From: Oceanisphaera profunda
GTDB taxonomy: Bacteria; Pseudomonadota; Gammaproteobacteria; Enterobacterales; Aeromonadaceae
Reading direction: 5' to 3'
Length of the DNA: 64,000 nt
NCBI RefSeq assembly: GCF_002157895.1
Contig: NZ_CP021377.1
Coordinates: forward strand, 434,001 to 498,000
A model generated the notes under the pieces. It saw only the letters and a list, made by a program, of their open reading frames with translations, had not been told where the DNA came from and made no database searches. The translations under genes were made by a program, and so were the position numbers. Shown here piece by piece: positions 18,301-26,864 of this stretch. Position 1 is the stretch's first letter; each line of letters opens with the position of its first letter.

Positions 18301-19656
18301 TTGCAGCCAGATACGTCAAACAAGGTTTACACGGTTACTCACCTCAATCGCCATGCCCGTTTGTTGCTCGAAGGTGAGCTGGGCACTGTGACCATTAGTG
18401 GTGAAATTTCCAACCTCAGCATCCCCACTTCGGGTCATTGGTACTTTTCGCTGAAGGACAGTCAGTCACAATTACGTTGCGCCATGTTTAAAGGCAATAA
18501 TCGCAGCGTGGCTTTTCGGCCGAAAAACGGCGATCAGGTGCTGATCTTCGGCAAAGTAACCTTATATGAGCCCAGAGGCGATTATCAGCTGGTGGCGCAA
18601 ACCATGGCGCCCGCCGGTGAAGGCCTGCTTAAGCAACAATATGAAGCGCTCAAACAGCGCCTGTTGGAGGAAGGCTTGTTTTCAGACTCACTAAAACAGG
18701 CATTGCCCGCCCACCCTAGTCGAGTGGGCATTATTAGCTCACCCACCGGTGCCGCACTGCAGGATATTTTAAGTGTACTGGCCCGGCGCGCGCCGCATTT
18801 GCAGGTAATTATTTACCCAGCCCAAGTGCAAGGCGAGCCGGCAGCGATGCAGTTAGTGGCAGCGCTTGAAACGGCTAACCGACGCGCCGAGACCGACGTG
18901 CTTATTTTGGCGCGCGGTGGCGGCTCATTAGAAGACTTATGGTGTTTTAACGATGAGCGCCTAATACGTGCCATGGCCGCCTCTCATTTACCGATAGTCA
19001 GCGCCGTGGGTCATGAGGTGGATTTCACCTTAAGTGACTTGGTCGCAGATATGCGCGCCCCTACTCCTTCTGCTGCCGCCGAATTAATCAGCCGTGATGG
19101 CAATGCCCAACAAGCGCAATATCAGCAGTGGCAACAGCGTTTACAACAAGCCCAGCGCCGTTATCTGCTACAAAGTGGCCAACTGCTGTCCCGCTTAAGC
19201 GCGCGCTTACAGCTGCAGCATCCGCGCCAACAACTGCAACAACAAGCACAACAGCTGGATCAACTGCAGTCTCGATTACAACGCGCGTTTCGCCAACGTT
19301 TTAGTCAGGCTCAGCAGCGCTTAGGGCAAAGCAAGCTGCGCTTAAGCCACCAACATCCGGCTCAGCACTTACAAAGCCGCAAAGCGACCCTAGAAGCCTT
19401 ACAGCAGCGCTTGCAAACTCAGATGAAAGCCCGCTTAGCCCGCGGCGAACATCAATTGGCACTGGCGGGATCACGCCTGAATGCCATTAGCCCCTTGGCT
19501 ACCTTGGCGCGCGGCTACAGCATTACGCTTAAGGGAACTAATACACTAAATAGCCAAGTAATGACCGCCGCCAGCCAAGTGCAGGTGGGCGATAAACTGC
19601 GTACCCGTTTAGCGCAAGGTGAAGTAGTGAGCCGCGTAGAGCAAGTTACTGAATAA
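18301..19656 (+). CDS. xseA: Exodeoxyribonuclease VII large subunit
   Basis: Large subunit of ExoVII, which degrades single-stranded DNA in both directions with XseB. The N-terminal OB fold is [18 protein letters not shown]...GHWYFSLKD. The catalytic domain includes [11 protein letters not shown]-type [16 protein letters not shown] and [29 protein letters not shown] long Gln-rich coiled coil runs over about residues 270-390, and the C-terminal [12 protein letters not shown] motif is intact. The start is TTG at 18301 with GAGG 5-8 bases upstream; no ATG gives the conserved N-terminus. xseB is not in the window. Confidence 0.96.
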   Translation: MQPDTSNKVYTVTHLNRHARLLLEGELGTVTISGEISNLSIPTSGHWYFSLKDSQSQLRCAMFKGNNRSVAFRPKNGDQVLIFGKVTLYEPRGDYQLVAQTMAPAGEGLLKQQYEALKQRLLEEGLFSDSLKQALPAHPSRVGIISSPTGAALQDILSVLARRAPHLQVIIYPAQVQGEPAAMQLVAALETANRRAETDVLILARGGGSLEDLWCFNDERLIRAMAASHLPIVSAVGHEVDFTLSDLVADMRAPTPSAAAELISRDGNAQQAQYQQWQQRLQQAQRRYLLQSGQLLSRLSARLQLQHPRQQLQQQAQQLDQLQSRLQRAFRQRFSQAQQRLGQSKLRLSHQHPAQHLQSRKATLEALQQRLQTQMKARLARGEHQLALAGSRLNAISPLATLARGYSITLKGTNTLNSQVMTAASQVQVGDKLRTRLAQGEVVSRVEQVTE

Positions 19657-19698
19657 TGGATAAATAACGTTAAACGCGTTACGCCGTACGTCTGTATT

Positions 19699-19803
19699 AG
19701 CCGTCATACTGGTACCGGGTCGTGGCCCAGTATGACAGCCCCAGTATCTCGTTTTTAGTACTAAGACCTAAAGCGAGATCCTGATTGTCATCAGGAAGAC
19801 GGC
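19699..19803. repeat. Pair of REP-like units, family A
   Basis: The first unit, 19699-19740, is GCCGTCATACTGG...CCAGTATGACAGC. The second, 19772-19803, is GCGAGATCCTGA...TCAGGAAGACGGC. Flanking edges are shared with the other family A loci while the hairpin core differs. Confidence 0.7.
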
Positions 19804-19823
19804 TTAAGGCTTGGCATTAGCTC

Positions 19824-19910
19824 TTAACCATTAAATACCTTTCAGATTTGATCGCTATTTTTCCGTGCGTTCCGCGTTCTTCCGTTGCAGATAGGATTTT
19901 TATCTTTGGG
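19824..19910. repeat. Family B repeat, single right arm
   Basis: CCATTAAATACC, TTTCAGATTTGATC, TATTTTTCCGTG and CTTCCGTTGCAGATAG occur in the same order as in the right arms near 51.5 and 55.4 kb. I do not see a matching left arm here. Confidence 0.6.
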
Positions 19911-20110
19911 TTTAGCTTGGTGCTTATCGCTATGTTTTAGGTTCAAATCTGTGGTTCAAGTCGGTATTCTTCAATTGGGGTTTATTGCCCCCACTATCTA
20001 ACTGCGGCTGTTTAGGGTCGTCACTTCTTACCAACCATCAGGGAAGACCGTTTCTGGTCCATAACGCCATGTTTAGAATCTCCATGTTTAGAAATACGAA
20101 GCTTAGAAAT

Positions 20111-21199
20111 ATGAAGCTTAGAAAAATTGTTTTTTACCTGTTACTCACTACGTTTGGCCTTTCAACTCAAGTTCTGGCGCAAGAGCAGGAGCAAGCTCAG
20201 CAAGCTGTGTTAAAAGTGGGTATTACCGAAGTGCCACCCTTTGTGATGCAAGCCGAAGACGGCCGCTGGGAAGGCATCAGTATCGATCTTTGGCAAGACA
20301 TAGCCACAGGGCTAGACCGCGAGTTTGAATTACTGCCCATGAAATTTAGTGCCTTGCTGGATGCAGTTGAAAACGGTGAGGTAGACGTCGCCGTCGGCGC
20401 ATTAACCATGACCGCAGACCGAGATACGCGTTTTGATTTCACCCACCCCTTCTATCAAACCGGCTTGTCGATTGCGGTGCCCGAGGTGCCGTCGCACAGT
20501 CTGTTAGCCAGCTTTAAGGCACTGCTTAGCTGGCAGTTTTTAAGCGTGGTACTGGCGCTGGGTGCCCTGCTGTTAGCGGCGGGTTTCCTGTTGTGGCTGG
20601 CTGAACGACGCGCGAATCCGGAACAATTTGGTGGTACTCCCGCCCAAGGCATAGGCGCCAGTTTTTGGTGGGCCGCGGTGACCATGACCACGGTCGGCTA
20701 CGGTGACAAAGCCCCTGCTTCTTTTGCTGGGCGTATTATCGGACTGGTATGGATGTTTGCCGGCATGATCATGGTCGCCAGTTTTACCGCCGCCATTACC
20801 TCATCGTTGACCGTGAGCAATCTGCGTACCGGTATTCAAGGTATTAACGACTTACCCGGCAAGCTGGTAGCCACCATTCCCGAGACCGCCAGCGAACGCT
20901 TTTTGGAAGAAGAGCGCATTCGCTACCAAACCTATCCGGATTTAACGAGCGCCATGCAGTCGGTGGTCAACGGTGAAACAGACGCCATTGTTTATGACCG
21001 TGCGCTACTGCAATACCGCAACTTGCAGCTAGGCCAAAAGCTCACCGTCCTGCCCGGCGTGTTTGCCCAGCAGCTGTATGCTTTGGCTCTGCCAGAGCGC
21101 AGCCCATTGCGTGCCCAAATCTCCCAGCAAGTGTTAAGGATCACCGAAGACAGCGACTGGAGTGATGTGCAAGCCACCTATCTGGGCAAAGAAAAATAG
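20111..21199 (+). CDS. GluR0-type prokaryotic ligand-gated potassium channel
   Basis: A 362-residue protein with the architecture of bacterial ionotropic glutamate receptors. Order: signal peptide (MKLRKIVFYLLL...VLAQ); binding lobe S1 (LKVGITEVPPFV...TADRDTRFDFTHPFY); TM1 at about 143-165; a pore helix and filter TMTTVGYGD at 191-199; TM2 at about 207-230; lobe S2; no TM3. TVGYGD is a K+-channel filter, as in Synechocystis GluR0. The periplasmic lobes resemble amino-acid-binding proteins, so the ligand is probably an amino acid. The frame is open upstream to 19985 with further ATGs at 20069 and 20084 inside a small repeat of AAGCTTAGAAAT; I chose 20111 for its clean signal peptide. No operon partners. 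Confidence 0.87.
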   Translation: MKLRKIVFYLLLTTFGLSTQVLAQEQEQAQQAVLKVGITEVPPFVMQAEDGRWEGISIDLWQDIATGLDREFELLPMKFSALLDAVENGEVDVAVGALTMTADRDTRFDFTHPFYQTGLSIAVPEVPSHSLLASFKALLSWQFLSVVLALGALLLAAGFLLWLAERRANPEQFGGTPAQGIGASFWWAAVTMTTVGYGDKAPASFAGRIIGLVWMFAGMIMVASFTAAITSSLTVSNLRTGIQGINDLPGKLVATIPETASERFLEEERIRYQTYPDLTSAMQSVVNGETDAIVYDRALLQYRNLQLGQKLTVLPGVFAQQLYALALPERSPLRAQISQQVLRITEDSDWSDVQATYLGKEK

Positions 21200-21252
21200 C
21201 CCTTCTAGAAGCTAAGAAAATCTAGCTGCGGATATTGCACAGATAAAAACCA

Positions 21253-21283
21253 AAAACCGAGCCTATAAGCTCGGTTTTTTGTT
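21253..21283 (+). terminator. Intrinsic terminator after the channel gene
   Basis: AAAACCGAG(C) / (G)CTCGGTTTT with a short loop and T-run, about 55 bases past the stop. Confidence 0.85.
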
Positions 21284-21326
21284 TATGCGAATAACGGAGT
21301 TTACGAGTGCCAACAAAAGCGGTGTT

Positions 21327-21421
21327 TTGTAGTCTAGCGCTTTAGCTGGTAGTCCCGTGTTAGCGGGAATCTTTAAACCCTTCTGCTTCGCAGAACCCGC
21401 AGCTAAAGCGCGGGGCTACAA
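21327..21421. repeat. Palindromic intergenic element with GCGCTTTAGCTG termini
   Basis: TGTAG....GCGCTTTAGCTG at 21328 is matched by its complement CAGCTAAAGCGC....CTACA ending at 21420. Inside are two small hairpins, CCCGTGTTAGCGGG and TTCTGCTTCGCAGAA. About 95 bases in all. Confidence 0.65.
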
Positions 21422-21424
21422 GCA

Positions 21425-21455
21425 ACGAGATCCTGACTTTCGTCAGGATGACGGC
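21425..21455. repeat. REP-like unit, family A
   Basis: ACGAGATCCTGAC...GTCAGGATGACGGC. It is located directly behind the palindromic element. Confidence 0.7.
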
Positions 21456-21507
21456 GTAAAGATAAACGCCAGTCCCTGCCCTGTCCTGTCCTTACTATAA
21501 AAAGCAT

Positions 21508-21540
21508 AAAAAACCGAGCTGTGAGGCTCGGTTTTTTATT
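21508..21540. terminator. Bidirectional terminator downstream of the chemoreceptor gene
   Basis: AAAAAACCGAGC / GCTCGGTTTTTT with loop TGTGAG. T-runs occur on both strands. Confidence 0.8.
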
Positions 21541-21597
21541 TAGTTTTGTTACGCAAAGTCGGCCGACTAAAGTGGCCTCTACAAGAGCACTGCGCCG

Positions 21598-23211
21598 TTA
21601 ATCCTTTAATTGATAGTGGCTGATCATCTCTTCTAGCACCTTGCACTCGTTCACCAGCTGCAGGCTGGACTTAGCGGCGGCGGTGGACTGTATTAAGGTT
21701 TCACCGGACGAATCACGCACTCGGGTAATGTTGTAGCTCACTTCTGCACATACAGTGCTTTGTTCATCCGCCGAGGCGGACACCAAGGCATTGAGCTCAT
21801 TAATGCGCGCCACTTGCTCGATAATGGCCTGTAGTGAGTCCATGGCCGCTTGAGTGCTGGCCACACTGCTTACCGCCTGGTCTTCTGCCTTGGCAATGGC
21901 CAACACCGCTTCTTTAGCTTCACCTTGCAGCAGGCTTATCATGCCGGTAATTTCTTGCGCCGATTGCTGAGTGCGTAAAGAAAGGGTGCGCACCTCATCC
22001 GCCACTACCGCAAAGCCACGCCCCGACTCACCGGCTCGCGCCGCTTCTATGGCCGCATTCAGCGCCAGTAAGTTAGTTTGCTCGGCGATGCCTTTGATCA
22101 TATCCAGCACCTTATCCACTTGGCTGCAGCGGCCGTCTAGAGTGCGGATCACTTGGTCGATGCGCCCTATTTCGCCATTGAGCTCGGTAATACCGGCCAC
22201 CGCTACTTGTGCCTGATCACTGGCGTTTAAGGCAAAAGCGTGGCTTTGCTCGGAGGTTTCAGCAGTAAGGCGCGCGTTTTCTCGTACTTCTCTTGCTGAA
22301 GCTTCCATTTCATTCACCGCCGTGGCGATAAGTGCGGTTTCTTGGTCTTGCGCCCGTACCGAGCTGTCGGTTTGCTCTGAGCCTTGTTGAATTTGATCGG
22401 CGGCCGTATAAATGCGCCCGGTCACCTGTTGTACTTCTCGCAGGCTAGCTTGAAAGCTGCTTAATAGACCATTAATGGCTACTACTAGCCCGCCCAACTC
22501 GTCTTTACCTAAGGGCACTAGACGGGTGGTTAAATCGCGATTTTTTGCCACTTGCTGTAAACGCTGGCTGATATTAAGAATCGGCGCTTTCAAATAGTGG
22601 TTTTGAATTAACCACAATAAGAAACCCGCGGCTAACATCACCACTAATAAAATACCGGCTAACCGTAAATTATTGGCGCGTATCTGACCAAAGGTATCGC
22701 TTAAATCATAACTAATGCGCACCGCGCCCATGACAGTGCCTTCTGCCACTTGGTGGCATTGTAGGCAGGCGGTACCGCGATATTCTTCATAGGCTTTATA
22801 GGGCTTCACTAACGTCAAATAAGGCGTGGCATCGTCTAGGTGTAAATCGAGCACGGTTTCGCCTTGCTCAATGGCGCGACGGTCCAGTTCATCTTCGATG
22901 CCTTGGTCGGGCGCTCCGGGCCCAAATAAGTCACTGACTGCAGGAGCTCGAATAACGCGAGCCTGCTGTATGCCTAGCTCTGCTTGAACTTTGTCTTGCA
23001 CCACTTTGCGTTTATGGATCACGCCATTTTCCATCAAGACGTTTAGTTGATCCATATACAAATTAGCGGTGGTTTCTATTTTTTCTTCGGCCAATTGCAG
23101 TGCCAAGCTGCGCTGTAATTTAGTCGACACAAAAAAGCACAGTATAAAAACCAAGACAAAGGTAATTAATAGCGGTAACAGTATTTTCCAGTTCAAGGAC
23201 AGATTGCGCAT
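21598..23211 (-). CDS. Methyl-accepting chemotaxis protein with periplasmic c-type heme motif
   Basis: A transmembrane chemoreceptor. From ATG 23211 ([15 protein letters not shown]) it has TM1 at about residues 8-30, a periplasmic domain with a CLQCH motif at 149-153, TM2 at about 180-200, a HAMP linker, and a signalling domain with the conserved hairpin tip [19 protein letters not shown] and [12 protein letters not shown]. CxxCH in a periplasmic sensor suggests covalent heme of the Tll0287/DUF3365-like type, hence redox, oxygen or NO sensing; that is inference. No cheW-binding pentapeptide tail is seen. The frame remains open to 23277, so the start is not certain. It stands alone, away from che genes. 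Confidence 0.85.
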   Translation of the reverse strand: MRNLSLNWKILLPLLITFVLVFILCFFVSTKLQRSLALQLAEEKIETTANLYMDQLNVLMENGVIHKRKVVQDKVQAELGIQQARVIRAPAVSDLFGPGAPDQGIEDELDRRAIEQGETVLDLHLDDATPYLTLVKPYKAYEEYRGTACLQCHQVAEGTVMGAVRISYDLSDTFGQIRANNLRLAGILLVVMLAAGFLLWLIQNHYLKAPILNISQRLQQVAKNRDLTTRLVPLGKDELGGLVVAINGLLSSFQASLREVQQVTGRIYTAADQIQQGSEQTDSSVRAQDQETALIATAVNEMEASAREVRENARLTAETSEQSHAFALNASDQAQVAVAGITELNGEIGRIDQVIRTLDGRCSQVDKVLDMIKGIAEQTNLLALNAAIEAARAGESGRGFAVVADEVRTLSLRTQQSAQEITGMISLLQGEAKEAVLAIAKAEDQAVSSVASTQAAMDSLQAIIEQVARINELNALVSASADEQSTVCAEVSYNITRVRDSSGETLIQSTAAAKSSLQLVNECKVLEEMISHYQLKD

Positions 23212-23378
23212 CCAGTACATCTCATATGACACTGCGGGCAACCAGTCTAAGGCATTCATACCATTAATAAATATCAAGTTTAAGATTCATTGATCTAGAT
23301 CATGTGAATACCTAGCACTATTTTACTGCCGAAAAAATTAACGCCGACAAAGGGGGGAATATCCAACATTCATTTACA

Positions 23379-23422
23379 AAAAAACGGCCCCACTCTGTTT
23401 TTAACAGAATGGGGCCGTTAAA
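23379..23422 (-). terminator. Intrinsic terminator of the suc operon
   Basis: On the minus strand AACGGCCCCA...GGGGCCGTT with a long stem continuing into TTCTGTT / AACAGA, followed by TTTTTTT. It lies about 80 bases past the sucD stop. Confidence 0.88.
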
Positions 23423-23498
23423 TTTAACCGACCGCGCTCAGTAAAAATGAGGGACGAAATGTTTAACACCTCACTCCTCACCATTCACACTTTACGGT

Positions 23499-24374
23499 CT
23501 ACTTCCAACCGGTCACTTCACGCAAGGCGCTGCCGATATCGGCCAGTGAACGTACGGTTTTTACGCCGGCGTCTTCCAGTGCGGCAAACTTTTCATCTGC
23601 CGTGCCCGTACCGCCAGAGATAATGGCGCCCGCATGGCCCATGCGCTTACCGGCTGGCGCAGTAACACCCGCAATGTAAGACACCACCGGCTTGGTGACG
23701 TGCGCCTTAATGTAAGCGGCGGCTTCTTCTTCAGCGGTGCCGCCAATTTCACCAATCATCACAATGGCTTCGGTGGCCGGGTCTTGTTGGAACAACTCCA
23801 GAATGTCAATAAAACTTGAACCCGGAATAGGGTCGCCGCCAATACCCACACAGCTTGACTGACCAAAGCCTTCATCTGTGGTTTGCTTCACCGCTTCATA
23901 GGTCAGGGTGCCGGAGCGCGAGATAATACCCACGCGGCCTTTGCGATGAATGCTGCCGGGCATGATACCAATCTTGCTTTCACCGGGCGTGATCACACCG
24001 GGGCAGTTAGGGCCTATCATGCGTACGCCGCTTTGGTCTAACTTCACTTTTACGTCCAGCATATCCAGGGTGGGAATGCCTTCGGTAATCGTCACAATCA
24101 GCTCAATCCCGGCATCTATGGCTTCTAAGATGGCGTCTTTACAAAAGGCCGCCGGCACATAAATCACCGAGGCCGTGGCACCGGTGGCTTCAACGGCTTC
24201 GCGCACTGTGTTAAATACCGGCAGGCCTAAATGGGTGGTGCCGCCCTTGCCCGGTGACACGCCGCCCACCATTTGGGTGCCGTATTCAATGGCTTGTTCA
24301 GAGTGAAACGTGCCCTGACCGCCGGTAAAACCTTGGCAAATAACCTTAGTATCTTTATTAATTAAAATGCTCAT
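23499..24374 (-). CDS. sucD: Succinyl-CoA synthetase alpha subunit
   Basis: Forms succinate and NTP from succinyl-CoA with SucC. The CoA-binding Rossmann fold is at the N-terminus ([17 protein letters not shown]). The phosphohistidine is in [14 protein letters not shown], preceded by the ligase segment [11 protein letters not shown]. It is 291 residues, one or two longer than E. coli. The ATG overlaps the sucC stop by 4 bases (ATGA), indicating translational coupling. It is the last gene of the TCA operon. Confidence 0.97.
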   Translation of the reverse strand: MSILINKDTKVICQGFTGGQGTFHSEQAIEYGTQMVGGVSPGKGGTTHLGLPVFNTVREAVEATGATASVIYVPAAFCKDAILEAIDAGIELIVTITEGIPTLDMLDVKVKLDQSGVRMIGPNCPGVITPGESKIGIMPGSIHRKGRVGIISRSGTLTYEAVKQTTDEGFGQSSCVGIGGDPIPGSSFIDILELFQQDPATEAIVMIGEIGGTAEEEAAAYIKAHVTKPVVSYIAGVTAPAGKRMGHAGAIISGGTGTADEKFAALEDAGVKTVRSLADIGSALREVTGWK

Positions 24375-25543
24375 TTATTGTTCCCCTGTGCGGCGTGAAC
24401 CACGCGCTCGGCGGCGTCGCTCAAGCTGGTGGCGGCAATGATGTTTAAGCCTGACTCGGCAAGCTTTGCCGTGCCCGCAGCGGCGTTGTTGCCCTCAAGG
24501 CGTACCACGACCGGTACTTCAACACCCACCTCTTTTACCGCACCAATAATGCCGTCGGCTATCATGTCGCAGCGTACTATGCCGCCAAAGATATTCACCA
24601 ATACCGCTTTTACGTTTGGATCCGAGAGAATAATCTTAAAGGCTTCGGTCACGCGTTCTTTGGTAGCACCGCCCCCAACATCGAGGAAGTTAGCTGGGGA
24701 GCCGCCATACAGATTCACGATATCCATGGTACCCATGGCCAGCCCTGCGCCATTCACCATACAACCGATGTTGCCATCGAGTGCCACATAGTTCAGCTCA
24801 AACTTGGCCGCATGGGCTTCACGGGCATCATCTTGGCTGGGGTCATGCATTTCTTGTAATTTGGGCTGGCGATACATGGCGTTGGAGTCGATATTAATTT
24901 TGCCATCGAGGCACAATAAATCGCCCTCACCGGTGATCACCAAGGGATTCACTTCTAATAATGCAAAGTCCAAGTCATTAAACATCTGACCTAAACCTAA
25001 AAATATTTGGGTAAATTGTTTTACCTGTTTGCCTTCTAAACCCAGCTTAAAAGCCAGCTCTCGACCTTGATAGGCTTGCGGGCCCACTAATGGGTCTATG
25101 GCCGCTTTGTGGATCAATTCTGGTGTTTCTTTGGCAACAGTTTCTATTTCTACGCCGCCTTCGGTGGAGGCCATAAACACCACTCGGCGGGTACTACGGT
25201 CAACCACGGCGCCTAAATACAATTCTTTGGCAATGCTGCTGCAGGCTTCCACTAAAATTTTGCTAACCGGCTGGCCTTTGGCGTCGGTTTGGTAAGTAAC
25301 TAAGTGCTGGCCAAGCCAATGTTGGGCGAACTCTTTGATTTCTTCTTTCGTCTTAGCCAGTTTAACGCCACCCGCCTTACCGCGACCGCCTGCGTGAACC
25401 TGACATTTAACCACCCACATACTACCGCCTAACTTATCGGCGGCGTCCACTGCTTCCTGTGGAGTGTCACATGCATAGCCTTCTGACACGGGTAACCCGT
25501 AGTCAGCAAACAATTTCTTTGCCTGATATTCATGCAAATTCAT
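24371..25543 (-). CDS. sucC: Succinyl-CoA synthetase beta subunit
   Basis: The ATP-grasp subunit of succinyl-CoA synthetase (390 residues). The N-terminus [19 protein letters not shown] is typical, with [17 protein letters not shown] in the nucleotide-binding lobe, the Mg-binding LEVNPLV and the C-terminal [12 protein letters not shown] power-helix region. It is preceded by a hairpin with a T-run that separates it from sucB, so sucCD may be partly uncoupled from sucAB. Confidence 0.97.
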   Translation of the reverse strand: MNLHEYQAKKLFADYGLPVSEGYACDTPQEAVDAADKLGGSMWVVKCQVHAGGRGKAGGVKLAKTKEEIKEFAQHWLGQHLVTYQTDAKGQPVSKILVEACSSIAKELYLGAVVDRSTRRVVFMASTEGGVEIETVAKETPELIHKAAIDPLVGPQAYQGRELAFKLGLEGKQVKQFTQIFLGLGQMFNDLDFALLEVNPLVITGEGDLLCLDGKINIDSNAMYRQPKLQEMHDPSQDDAREAHAAKFELNYVALDGNIGCMVNGAGLAMGTMDIVNLYGGSPANFLDVGGGATKERVTEAFKIILSDPNVKAVLVNIFGGIVRCDMIADGIIGAVKEVGVEVPVVVRLEGNNAAAGTAKLAESGLNIIAATSLSDAAERVVHAAQGNNK

Positions 25544-25575
25544 GTTGAGTTTCCGTTTTTTGAGGGTTTTAGAGT

Positions 25576-25610
25576 AAAAAGAAGGTCGGAACTAAGTCCG
25601 ACCTTTTTTA
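25576..25610 (-). terminator. Attenuator-like hairpin between sucB and sucC
   Basis: On the minus strand AAGGTCGGA / TCCGACCTT with loop CTTAGT, then CTTTTT. It is inside the operon, 10 bases after the sucB stop. Confidence 0.75.
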
Positions 25611-25619
25611 TTATTATTG

Positions 25620-26846
25620 TTACACGTCTAACAACAAACGCGTCGGGTCTTCGAGTAGCTCTTTAATCGAAACTAAGAAGCTGACCGACTCACGGCCATC
25701 AATCATACGGTGGTCATAAGACAATGCCAAATACATCATCGGCTGGATCACCACCTCACCATTCACCGCCATGGGCCTGTCTTCAATCTTATGCATACCT
25801 AAGATGGCGCTTTGTGGTGGGTTAATAATCGGCGTCGACATCAGTGAGCCAAACACACCGCCGTTAGTGATAGTGAAATTACCGCCGGTCATATCATCAA
25901 CCGTTAACTTGCCATCACGACCTTTCACGGCCAGCTCTTTAATGTCTTTCTCGATATCGGCCAAGCTTAAGCGATCGCAGTCACGTAGTACCGGTGTCAC
26001 CAAGCCACGCGGCGTGGACACGGCAATGCTGACATCGAAAAAGTTATGGTAAACGATATCATCGCCATCCAGTGAGGCATTCACTTCTGGGAAGCGCTTG
26101 AGAGACTCCACCACTGCCTTCACATAGAACGACATAAAGCCTAAACGCACATCGTGGCGCTTTTCAAACTGATCTTGGTACTGCTTGCGCAATGCCATAA
26201 TCGGGCCCATGTTCACTTCGTTAAAAGTGGTCAACATGGCGGTGGTGTTTTTCGCCTCTAATAAACGCTCAGCCACGCGCTTGCGCAAGCGGCTCATGGG
26301 CACGCGCTTTTCGGTGCGCTCACCCAGTGCCACTTCAACAACAGGGCTAGCAGCCTTTGCTGAGGCAGCGGCAGGCGCTTTTTTTCCACCCTGCTTGATA
26401 AAGGCTTCCACGTCTTCTTTGGTGATGCGACCGCCTTTACCTGAACCCGTAACTTGAGCAGCGTCGATATTATGCTCGGCCACTAAGCGGCGTACCGCTG
26501 GGCTTAAGTTGTCATCGTCGCCTTTGGCGTCTGACTTATCTTTTGATGCGGCTTCCGCCTTGCTGTCTGCAGAGGCGGTTTTGTCTTTGGTGGCTTCGCC
26601 GGCGGCAACACCCACTTTTAAGCGACCAATTAATTGCTGGCCTAGTACGGTGGCGCCTTCTTCTTCGATAATGGCTTCTAAAATGCCGGCTTCAGGTGCA
26701 GGCACTTCCAGTACTACCTTATCGGTTTCGATGTCGACGATCACTTCGTCACGCTCAACCCTGTCTCCAGGTTGTTTATGCCAAGTGGCGATAGTGGCAT
26801 CGGCGACGGACTCTGGTAAGTCTGGAACCTTGATTTCGATGGTCAT
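25620..26846 (-). CDS. sucB: 2-oxoglutarate dehydrogenase E2 (dihydrolipoyl succinyltransferase)
   Basis: Core acyltransferase of the 2-oxoglutarate dehydrogenase complex. Order: a single lipoyl domain (residues 1-77) with the lipoyl Lys in [11 protein letters not shown]; an Ala/Lys/Asp-rich linker; an E1/E3-binding domain ([15 protein letters not shown]...GGRITKEDV) near 115-150; a catalytic domain ending [16 protein letters not shown] with the His and Asp of the CoA transferase site. I start at ATG 26846, with AAGGA upstream; the TTG before it is unlikely. It is 408 residues. Confidence 0.97.
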   Translation of the reverse strand: MTIEIKVPDLPESVADATIATWHKQPGDRVERDEVIVDIETDKVVLEVPAPEAGILEAIIEEEGATVLGQQLIGRLKVGVAAGEATKDKTASADSKAEAASKDKSDAKGDDDNLSPAVRRLVAEHNIDAAQVTGSGKGGRITKEDVEAFIKQGGKKAPAAASAKAASPVVEVALGERTEKRVPMSRLRKRVAERLLEAKNTTAMLTTFNEVNMGPIMALRKQYQDQFEKRHDVRLGFMSFYVKAVVESLKRFPEVNASLDGDDIVYHNFFDVSIAVSTPRGLVTPVLRDCDRLSLADIEKDIKELAVKGRDGKLTVDDMTGGNFTITNGGVFGSLMSTPIINPPQSAILGMHKIEDRPMAVNGEVVIQPMMYLALSYDHRMIDGRESVSFLVSIKELLEDPTRLLLDV

Positions 26847-26864
26847 CAATATGTCCTTAGTGCG

